Of a stretch of DNA of 7,816 bases, positions 1 through 4,680 are shown one piece after another (positions within the stretch are counted from its first letter, which is position 1; each line of letters begins with the position of its first letter). Where the stretch lies: positions 1 to 7,816 of the forward strand of contig DREN01000043.1 of NCBI GenBank assembly GCA_011051075.1, written 5' to 3'. Made by a program: the position numbers and the translations under genes. Source of the DNA: Deltaproteobacteria bacterium. Its GTDB lineage: Bacteria; Desulfobacterota; DSM-4660; Desulfatiglandales; Desulfatiglandaceae. The notes beneath the pieces were generated by a model. The model had not been told where the DNA came from. It ran no database searches and saw only the letters and a list, made by a program, of their open reading frames with translations.

Positions 1-463
1 GTCTCTTGCCGGCCCTTTCCTTGAATTTCTTCTCCAGTTCCGTGGTCTTGGCCTTACGGGCCTGGGCCCCTGGGGTGAGGTCATAGAGAAGCCTGGCGCC
101 GATGTAGAGGAGTACACAACCGACAAAAAACTTGAAATGTCTTGGATCCGGAAGATACCTGATCCTGATGATCGCGCCGATAAATACCCCTGGCAGTGTT
201 CCTGCGATAATGACACATGCGAGGGGCCAAGCCATTCTCCCCTCCCGGATGTACCGGTAGACCCCTCCCGGAATCCCGACGATGTTGTACACAAGATTAG
301 TGGGGCTCACCGCCGGGCTCGTAAAGTGAAGCACGCTCACCTGGAAGGGGAGCAGCAAAAAGGCCCCTGATATGCCCCCCATGGAGGTGAAAAAGGAAAC
401 GCCAAAGGCAACTGTTAGCGGTATGAGAGGGGAAACATCGATTCCTGATATTGGAAAGTGCAT
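1..463 (-). CDS. TauE/SafE-family permease, N-terminal part (runs off left edge)
   Basis: This frame is open from an ATG at 463-461 to the window edge and gives 154 residues with no stop, so the gene continues to the left. Members of the TauE/SafE (DUF81) family are inner-membrane permeases linked to export of sulfite, sulfoacetate or other organosulfur anions; the substrate here cannot be read. Visible features are a first membrane segment (about residues 11-40) with the small-residue stretch SMGGISGAFLLLP, the family-like segment SPTNLVYNIVGIPGGVYRY, further hydrophobic stretches at about 79-98 and 108-125, and then a charged stretch rich in Lys and Glu (about 133-154) that should be a cytoplasmic loop. 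The start is supported by AGGGG seven bases upstream. The downstream half of the protein is unseen, so completeness cannot be judged. The gene runs in the same direction as the EamA gene upstream but is 222 bases away, so it may have its own promoter. Confidence 0.85.
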   Translation of the reverse strand, partial: MHFPISGIDVSPLIPLTVAFGVSFFTSMGGISGAFLLLPFQVSVLHFTSPAVSPTNLVYNIVGIPGGVYRYIREGRMAWPLACVIIAGTLPGVFIGAIIRIRYLPDPRHFKFFVGCVLLYIGARLLYDLTPGAQARKAKTTELEKKFKERAGKR

Positions 464-539
464 TTTCAGCCCCTATGGGTCATCTATCCCGAAAGAGCCC
501 GGATGTTGTTCATCCCTTACTTTCAGCCTTCGTGTCACT

Positions 540-569
540 GATATTGGTGTAATCATCGTTCTAAGTCAA
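540..569 (-). promoter_or_regulatory. Possible promoter for the TauE/SafE-like gene
   Basis: On the minus strand a TTGACT box (564-569) is followed after 17-18 bases by CAATAT/AATATC (540-546). The -35 matches five of six consensus bases, but the -10 matches only three. The 222-base gap before the permease (464-685) holds no gene that I can support. A plus-strand frame through it has no ribosome binding site or recognisable protein. Confidence 0.25.
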
Positions 570-685
570 ACAGTTTTCTTCTGGTCGGATATTCAGGCAT
601 GGTTTATATCTGTCCTATTCAAATCCCATACCAACATGATTTCAAGCTGTTATCAACAAGCATGACGAAGCCCTGTAGATACTGA

Positions 686-1636
686 TTAGGGAATCGGGGG
701 ATCTCCCCGGTTCCCCCTGGAGCGGGATCTGATCAATGCAGGTGTAAGCTCATCGTGCTCCCTCCTGAGCTGCAGCACGATAACCGCCCCCACTACCATG
801 CCCCCTCCCATAACCTGCAGGGGTTTCAGTGTCTCACCAAGAAAAAAATAGGCGAGTAATCCGGCGGAGATCGGTTCCAGGGTCGCCGTAATGGAGGCAC
901 GGGTCGATCTGATAAAATTTACTCCCACAAAGAAGAGGGCAAAGGGGACAAGGGTCCCCATGACCGAGATATAGATGAGCCATCCCCATTGATCCAGACT
1001 GTACCCGGCCCGGACATAATGAAAGGGTGGATAGAAAAGGTGCCATGCGAGGGTGGCGAAAACAAAGGCGTAAAGGAGCACGGTCCAGGGGGAGTAACGA
1101 TGCATTCCCCTCTCGCCCAAGAGGGTGTACGAGGCGAAGCATAGGGCTGAGGCCAGACCGCAGAGGATCCCGGCCCGGTTCATCTGCATAAAATGGAGGT
1201 CATACCCTCCCACAATCAGGTAGCAGCCGGAAAGGGCCAGGACAAGGGAGAAGATCTTGGTGAGGGTCAGGCGTTCTTTCCAGAAACAGATGGAAAAAAA
1301 GGCCACCACGAGAGGTGCAAGGTACTGTAGGAAGATGGCGGCGGCCACCTGGATCTTGCTGACCGCGTAAAAGTAGGTGATCTGCACAAGGGACATGGCC
1401 ACGCCCCCAAAGAGCATGAAGTAGAAGATGTCCCCGGGCCTGATTCTGAAGAGATGCCTGGAGTACAGGAAGAAGGCTCCTGCCAGCAGCAGGGTGGACA
1501 GGGTGACCCTTACCTGGACCAGCTCAAAGGGGGTAATGCCTCCTGCAAAGAGGGCCTTGCCCGCAACCCCTGACGACGCCCACATGAGGGCTGCCGTAAT
1601 AACGCAGAGATATCCTTTCAAGGGATTCGATGACAT
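686..1636 (-). CDS. DMT-superfamily transporter (EamA family)
   Basis: This is a 316-residue, strongly hydrophobic protein with two EamA repeats (about residues 8-143 and 155-290), predicted as ten membrane helices, the usual layout and length of drug/metabolite transporters. Each repeat ends with the family signature of an acidic residue after a long helix: LQYLAPLVVAFFSICFWKER (about 103-122) in the first, and ATLEP...FFLGETL (about 251-270) in the second. Family members export or import small metabolites such as amino acids and their derivatives; no substrate can be assigned here. The start at 1636 leaves a short cytoplasmic tail before the first helix, but there is no good Shine-Dalgarno sequence before it. 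The last 25 residues are a polar, Arg-rich tail, partly encoded by a hairpin that abuts the stop codon. It is divergent from the lipoprotein-Nudix pair. Confidence 0.9.
   Translation of the reverse strand: MSSNPLKGYLCVITAALMWASSGVAGKALFAGGITPFELVQVRVTLSTLLLAGAFFLYSRHLFRIRPGDIFYFMLFGGVAMSLVQITYFYAVSKIQVAAAIFLQYLAPLVVAFFSICFWKERLTLTKIFSLVLALSGCYLIVGGYDLHFMQMNRAGILCGLASALCFASYTLLGERGMHRYSPWTVLLYAFVFATLAWHLFYPPFHYVRAGYSLDQWGWLIYISVMGTLVPFALFFVGVNFIRSTRASITATLEPISAGLLAYFFLGETLKPLQVMGGGMVVGAVIVLQLRREHDELTPALIRSRSRGNRGDPPIP
689..715 (-). other. GC-rich hairpin abutting the stop codon of the EamA gene
   Basis: Bases 689-699 and 705-715 form an 11-pair stem with a 5-base loop, with one T-G wobble as written on the plus strand and one C-A mismatch in the minus-strand transcript. 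The stem begins right next to the TAA stop (686-688) and lies inside the last codons. No T-run follows on either strand, so it is not a canonical intrinsic terminator. It might stabilise the mRNA 3' end or slow the ribosome. Confidence 0.45.
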
Positions 1637-1836
1637 GGTTGGTCAGAAGTGCCTATTTATCCCGTTTGTAGCGGGGAAGTGATCTAAAGTGCCTAAAATG
1701 CCGAAAATTTATAACTCGCAACTTGTCGAAGATCCCGTCTTTATCGGGGAAACCTATTACCTTGTATAATCAAGTCCTGCTAAATCCTGCAAGCGTCTCT
1801 TTCGAAGTCTGCGCTTATCTGCCGAAGATACAAGGC

Positions 1837-1877
1837 ATCAAGGGCGTAGCCGAATTATGATACTGCAAGCCCTTGAT
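1837..1877. repeat. 9-base perfect inverted repeat
   Basis: ATCAAGGGC at 1837-1845 is the exact reverse complement of GCCCTTGAT at 1869-1877, with 23 bases between. It lies about 70 bases upstream of the putative lipoprotein promoter, so it could be an operator-like site or a hairpin. No T-run follows, so it is not a clear terminator. Confidence 0.4.
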
Positions 1878-1942
1878 AACGTGTTAAAATAGTGAATTTT
1901 ATACCTCTCTTTCAAAAAATTGAATCCAGGTTTTAGGTGTTA

Positions 1943-1951
1943 TGTTATAAT
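1943..1951 (+). promoter_or_regulatory. Extended -10 promoter (TGtTATAAT) for the lipoprotein-Nudix pair
   Basis: The sequence TGTTATAAT matches the TGn-TATAAT extended -10 exactly. A TTGAAT at 1920-1925 could serve as -35 but the spacing is 20 bases, longer than usual; extended -10 promoters tolerate a poor -35. The predicted start of transcription falls near 1957-1959, just before or within the Shine-Dalgarno sequence, which would leave a very short leader. A second TGATATAAT lies at 1966-1974, touching the start codon. Confidence 0.5.
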
Positions 1952-1954
1952 CAT

Positions 1955-1963
1955 AAAGGAGGG
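1955..1963 (+). promoter_or_regulatory. Strong ribosome binding site of the small lipoprotein gene
   Basis: AAAGGAGGG stands 11 bases before the ATG at 1975. It is the best Shine-Dalgarno match on the plus strand here and is the main reason to accept the short open frame downstream as a real gene. Confidence 0.65.
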
Positions 1964-1974
1964 TCTGATATAAT

Positions 1975-2154
1975 ATGAAAAACAAAAGGATAGCAAGGAA
2001 TCTGTTGGCAATCTTCCTGATGTCGTTTTATTTTTCCTGTGGCCGACAGGATATCTTAGACGAACGAACAGAGGTAAAGGCCGTCCGGCAAGTGAAAACG
2101 GTCCTTTTCGTTAACAGGACCGGTGGTCTTACCTGGGGGTATGAGGTATGCTGA
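1975..2154 (+). CDS. Small putative lipoprotein, 59 residues
   Basis: The frame starts at ATG 1975 and ends at TGA 2152-2154. The product begins with a basic n-region (MKNKRIARN), then a hydrophobic stretch (LLAIFLMSFYF, residues 10-20), then SCG, which is a plausible lipobox with Cys22 as the lipidated residue. That would leave a mature protein of only 38 residues with a charged start and a final Cys. The strong ribosome binding site and the extended -10 upstream support expression. Its end overlaps the start of the Nudix gene by seven bases, so the two are probably translationally coupled. I recognise no family and assign no function. Alternatives are a leader peptide controlling the Nudix gene, or the remnant of a longer lipoprotein gene. 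Confidence 0.6.
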   Translation: MKNKRIARNLLAIFLMSFYFSCGRQDILDERTEVKAVRQVKTVLFVNRTGGLTWGYEVC

Positions 2155-3014
2155 ATCTTCTACGGGACCCTTCAGCCCTCGTTGAACACCTCCTCCTTGT
2201 GCTGAACCAAAGAAACGGCTATGAACATTTTTCCACCCCGGGTATCTCCCCATTGCCTGCCGCCTCCGCGGTTCTCCTTCCCCTGTCCATGGGCAGGCAT
2301 GATCAGGGGGCCTCTCCCGGCCCCAGCCTTGTCTATAACAAACGATCCAAAAGGGTGAAGCAGGCGGGAGATCTCTGCTTTCCAGGCGGAAGGGTTATGC
2401 CCCGTGCCGATTTCTACCTGTCAAAGATCCTGGGTCTCCCCCTCTTCCCCCTGGCCCGCTGGCCCTACTGGAGCAGGCTGCGACGTTTGCCGGGGGGAAA
2501 GTCCCGCAGTGTGGCCGTCCTCTTTGCCGCCAGTCTCAGGGAAAGCCTGGAGGAAATGCGGCTGAATCCCCTTTCCGTGAAGTTCCTGGGTCCTCTTCCA
2601 CCGCAGAGGCTGGTGATGTTTCAAAGGGTCATATTTCCCATGGTGGGCTGGATCAGCGGTCAGAAGCGGTTTTTTCCCAACTGGGAGGTGGAAAAAATCG
2701 TTTACATCCCCTTGAGGGACCTACTCGAGGTGGATCGTTACGCATGTTACCGCCTTGATATGGGATCCTGCGGGGAGAACGAAAGAGGAACCGCAATCCG
2801 GGATTTTCCCTGTTTTCTCCACCGGGGACGGGACGGGGAGGAGATTCTCTGGGGCGCCACCTACCGCATTACGATCCTCTTCCTGGAACTGGTCTTCGGG
2901 TTCAGTACCCCACCCATGGAGGACCTGCCCGTGGTTGAAGGGGCCTTGAACCAGACCTATCTGACCGGAGCCGGAAATCGCGGCAGGATGCCGCTCGCAC
3001 AGGGGGCAAAATGA
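2148..3014 (+). CDS. Nudix hydrolase, CoA pyrophosphatase-like, with an insertion in the Nudix region
   Basis: This is a 288-residue protein. Nudix enzymes split nucleoside diphosphates linked to another group. The motif KRSKRVKQAGDLCFPGGR (about 65-82) resembles the segment before the Nudix box in CoA/NADH pyrophosphatases, and LRESLEEMRL (130-139) is the REXXEE metal-binding core (Glu132, Glu135, Glu136). In usual family members these are about a dozen residues apart. Here about 50 intervene, including a hydrophobic, aromatic stretch (LGLPLFPLARWPYW, 95-108). The box is imperfect: the Glu expected at 123 is Ala and the Gly after EE is Arg138. Activity is therefore likely but its substrate is uncertain. 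An in-frame TGA at 2142-2144 forbids an earlier start; GGGGG lies eight bases before ATG 2148. The stop codon lies inside the direct repeat bordering the MITE-like element. Confidence 0.8.
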   Translation: MLNLLRDPSALVEHLLLVLNQRNGYEHFSTPGISPLPAASAVLLPLSMGRHDQGASPGPSLVYNKRSKRVKQAGDLCFPGGRVMPRADFYLSKILGLPLFPLARWPYWSRLRRLPGGKSRSVAVLFAASLRESLEEMRLNPLSVKFLGPLPPQRLVMFQRVIFPMVGWISGQKRFFPNWEVEKIVYIPLRDLLEVDRYACYRLDMGSCGENERGTAIRDFPCFLHRGRDGEEILWGATYRITILFLELVFGFSTPPMEDLPVVEGALNQTYLTGAGNRGRMPLAQGAK

Positions 3015-3016
3015 TT
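3009..3016 (+). repeat. Left copy of the 8-base direct repeat (target-site duplication)
   Basis: AAATGATT here is identical to 3307-3314, on the outer sides of the inverted repeats. It includes the TGA stop (3012-3014) of the Nudix gene. Removing the element plus one copy would restore a continuous sequence with the same stop codon. Confidence 0.65.
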
Positions 3017-3064
3017 CGACCTGTGTGGTTAGACTTCAGCAATTGTGGATAGGGGGTCTATCCC

Positions 3065-3092
3065 GTCCGTGGGGGCCTCTTTTCCAAAGGAC
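3065..3092 (+). repeat. Left inner inverted-repeat arm
   Basis: This 28-base arm begins GTCCGTGGGGG and ends CCAAAGGAC. It pairs with 3259-3285 over its full length with a single-base length difference in the G-run (five G here, four in the partner). Confidence 0.85.
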
Positions 3093-3258
3093 GCAAAACC
3101 CTATCCCATTTTATAGGGACGGCAGCATGCGTTTGAAATAAGCTACAGGAGAGCCCCAGGAGAGAGTCTCGGTTGGGGCATGTACGGGTTCCTGCCCGCT
3201 CCGAAGCTGTAATACAACTAAGGGGGACGTTCCATGTCGTGATGGAATATTTTGTTGT

Positions 3259-3285
3259 GTCCTTTGGAAAAGAGGCCCCACGGAC
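3259..3285 (-). repeat. Right inner inverted-repeat arm
   Basis: This 27-base arm is the reverse complement of 3065-3092 apart from one missing G. Beyond it, after a 6-base gap, the outer arm (3292-3306) resumes pairing with 3017-3031. Confidence 0.85.
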
Positions 3286-3306
3286 TAAGGGTAACCGCAC
3301 AGGTCG

Positions 3307-3314
3307 AAATGATT
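3307..3314 (+). repeat. Right copy of the 8-base direct repeat
   Basis: AAATGATT is identical to 3009-3016. The inverted arms could be extended by TT/AA into the repeats, in which case the duplication would be only the four bases ATGA; the sequence alone cannot decide. Confidence 0.65.
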
Positions 3315-3359
3315 AAGGGAAGGCGGAGAATCAGAGAAACATGGTTTTGCTGTCACACC

Positions 3360-3890
3360 TTATCCCTGGTGCCGTTTTCCGTTTTCAAGATAAAACCGCC
3401 ATTTGCAGAACATCTCTTCGGGGTGGGGATCTGGGGGGGCGAACAGGCATTCCACCCGGATGCGCTCATCCACCTCATGGGCAAAGCCTTCAAATTCGCC
3501 CCGGTGCATCTCCCTGCACACGAACTCTCCCAGGCCCCTCCGGAGCCTTGCCTCCTGGGTGGGACAGGATCGTACGGAGATGATTACCTCGTCTTCAGAT
3601 TCTTCTATTTCATAGCCCACAAGTATGCACCAGGGAAAGAGCCTCAGGGCCTTTACAAAACCGTTCAACCCCTTTTCCCTGATATTGAACCTGGAGAGCA
3701 GGTCTTTTGCGGCCATGCCGGCCACACGGCCCCAGACCTTTTCATTGAGTTCTTCAGCGGTCGCCTGATCAAAGCGTTCGGCCACATAGATGAACCAGAA
3801 GGCGTCCATGACCCTGTAGTGCCACAGGAGAAATTCCACATAGTTCCTGAGCTGAGATTCGTCCATTTTTTCAAAGATTTTGAGATCCAT
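3360..3890 (-). CDS. Conserved cytosolic protein, DUF6125-like
   Basis: This is a 176-residue soluble protein without signal peptide or membrane segment. It resembles the DUF6125 family, small proteins I associate with deltaproteobacteria and related anaerobes; this recognition is from memory and moderate. The N-terminal half is helical, with WHYRVMDAFWFIYVAERF followed by a segment around VWGRVAGMAAKDLL. The C-terminal half carries SCPTQEARLRRGLGEF, then CREM, and the ending LFAPPDPHPEEMFCKWRF. Five cysteines (88, 109, 125, 148, 162) lie in the C-terminal half; several sit in family-like motifs and may bind metal or act in redox, which is inference. The start at 3890 is chosen over an ATG at 3905 because AGGAGG stands directly upstream. 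The gene follows hpnG by 16 bases, so it is almost certainly cotranscribed with the hopanoid genes. Its function is unknown. Confidence 0.75.
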   Translation of the reverse strand: MDLKIFEKMDESQLRNYVEFLLWHYRVMDAFWFIYVAERFDQATAEELNEKVWGRVAGMAAKDLLSRFNIREKGLNGFVKALRLFPWCILVGYEIEESEDEVIISVRSCPTQEARLRRGLGEFVCREMHRGEFEGFAHEVDERIRVECLFAPPDPHPEEMFCKWRFYLENGKRHQG

Positions 3891-3894
3891 GTCT

Positions 3895-3900
3895 CCTCCT
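3895..3900 (-). promoter_or_regulatory. Ribosome binding site deciding the DUF6125-like start
   Basis: On the minus strand AGGAGG is followed by four bases (AGAC overlapping the motif end) and the ATG at 3890-3888. The alternative ATG at 3905-3903 has no comparable site and lies only one base beyond the hpnG stop codon. Confidence 0.65.
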
Positions 3901-3906
3901 GTCATG

Positions 3907-4680
3907 TCAAGTAACTCCCGGGTCGAGAAGAGAGGGCAGGCTCCTTTTGACCCTGATATGCCACGCCCTTTTGAGGGAGGCTAAGGCCGTGGTGAAATCC
4001 CTTTTCAGGCGCAGTATATCAAAAACGAGGGTGGGGCTCCGGAGAATACCCCTGAACAGGGGTGCCAGCCGGATACCGCCTGACTGATCGAGGCAGTGGA
4101 CGAGTGTTACGGGTATCGAGCGGGCCGCAGGATCGCACACGGCGCGCAGGGCGAAAAAGGGAAGTCCTGCCTCAACGGCGGTGGCGGCCACCGCCGCACT
4201 CTCCATGTCCACGGCCTGGGCCCCGGTCCTTGTAAACAGGGCCTGCTTTTCCCGGGCTGACAGAAGCGGTCTCCGGACCGTGATAACGGTGCCGCCATGG
4301 GCACGGATCCCCTTTGCGAGGAGGTCCCCACGAACCGCTTTCACAAACCCGGACGTCTCTTCCCAGACCTGTTTGTGGGTATCGCCTCCATGCTCCATTA
4401 TGGAGTCGGCAAGGATCAGATCACCGGGCTCAAGGGACGGATTCAGACCGCCTGAAATCCCTGTAACTCCCAAGACCACCACCCCTTCCGCCCTCAGCCA
4501 CCGGGAGGCGGAAGAAGCCCTTTCCATGCCAGGCCCTGATTTCACAACGGTAAGATAAGTTCCACTGTCCAGGCGGGAACGACGGAAAGGGTGTTCCCGT
4601 CCCTTCTGCCATGGCCCCGGCCCTGTGATGGTACGTGCCTCGGCAGTGAGGGCCGCCACAATGCCGATGGCCGGACTCAT
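3907..4680 (-). CDS. hpnG: Hopanoid-associated nucleosidase/phosphorylase HpnG
   Basis: This 257-residue protein belongs to the PNP/UDP phosphorylase (MTA/SAH nucleosidase-like) superfamily. Family evidence assigns HpnG to removal of adenine from adenosylhopane, giving (phospho)ribosylhopane, the step after HpnH in making bacteriohopanepolyol side chains. Visible motifs are the N-terminal GIVAALTAEAR (6-16), SGPG (48-51), the glycine-rich GVTGISGGLNPSLEPGDL (71-88), VDMESAAVA (158-166), which holds the ribose-binding Met-Glu pair, and RAVCDPA with Asp183 in the place of the catalytic acid. The basic C-terminal tail after residue 225 (LKRDFTTALASLKRAW) is typical of the hopanoid branch. The start overlaps the shc stop codon as ATGA, so translation is coupled. 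The neighbouring cyclase strongly supports the HpnG assignment over a general MTA/SAH nucleosidase. Adenosylhopane synthase HpnH is not in the window. Confidence 0.87.
   Translation of the reverse strand: MSPAIGIVAALTAEARTITGPGPWQKGREHPFRRSRLDSGTYLTVVKSGPGMERASSASRWLRAEGVVVLGVTGISGGLNPSLEPGDLILADSIMEHGGDTHKQVWEETSGFVKAVRGDLLAKGIRAHGGTVITVRRPLLSAREKQALFTRTGAQAVDMESAAVAATAVEAGLPFFALRAVCDPAARSIPVTLVHCLDQSGGIRLAPLFRGILRSPTLVFDILRLKRDFTTALASLKRAWHIRVKRSLPSLLDPGVT

Larger units (their letters stand above)
1637..1974. other. Divergent intergenic region between the EamA and lipoprotein genes
   Basis: This 338-base AT-richer spacer has no frame that I can support as a gene. It should hold the divergent promoters. 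On the plus strand there is the extended -10 described separately, and a second TATAAT at 1765-1770 lacks a good -35. Small inverted repeats include CCCG/CGGG around 1734-1748, TATCT/AGATA at 1816-1830 (5-base loop), and ATCAAGGGC/GCCCTTGAT at 1837-1845 and 1869-1877 (23-base loop). TTCGAA is a palindrome at 1801-1806. I see no known riboswitch or RNA gene. Confidence 0.5.
3017..3306. mobile_element. MITE-like non-autonomous element with nested inverted repeats
   Basis: The element is about 290 bases with no supportable gene. Its outer arms are CGACCTGTG(T/C)GGTTA, at 3017-3031 and in reverse at 3292-3306, with 14 of 15 bases matching. A longer inner pair follows: 3065-3092 matches the reverse complement of 3259-3285 perfectly apart from one extra G in the left copy. 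The left side has an additional stretch of about 30 bases between the arms, holding the hairpin GGATAG/CTATCC (3047-3063). The interior contains further hairpins: CCCTAT/ATAGGG (3099-3118), GCCCC/GGGGC (3153-3179), CGGG/CCCG (3185-3198) and TTCCAT/ATGGAA (3230-3247). Identical 8-base repeats flank it. Such elements are moved by a transposase encoded elsewhere. The family cannot be named from this copy. It could also act as a bidirectional structured barrier between two convergent genes. Confidence 0.7.

Noticed and set aside
137..665. Two adjacent plus-strand frames at 137-370 and 372-665
   Set aside because: The first is antisense to the TauE/SafE-like gene. The second begins antisense to it and runs into the spacer with no recognisable protein or good ribosome binding site.
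689..715. Intrinsic terminator for the EamA gene
   Set aside because: The stem is strong but neither strand has a T-run after it, so it was listed only as a hairpin.
1765..1770. TATAAT as a further promoter in the divergent spacer
   Set aside because: No acceptable -35 lies 16-18 bases upstream and the TG is not in the extended -10 position, so it was not listed as a separate promoter.
3011..3052. Tiny plus-strand frame starting at the ATGA of the Nudix stop (13 codons)
   Set aside because: It is too short, lies inside the left arm of the element, and arises simply from the TGA stop context.
3058..3300. 80-codon minus-strand frame inside the MITE-like element
   Set aside because: It lies almost entirely between and across the inverted arms, lacks a ribosome binding site, and its product resembles no protein; it is best explained by chance in repeat DNA.
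3252..3914. 220-codon plus-strand frame
   Set aside because: It is the antisense shadow of the DUF6125-like gene, which has a proper ribosome binding site and recognisable motifs, and its start lies within the right arm of the element.
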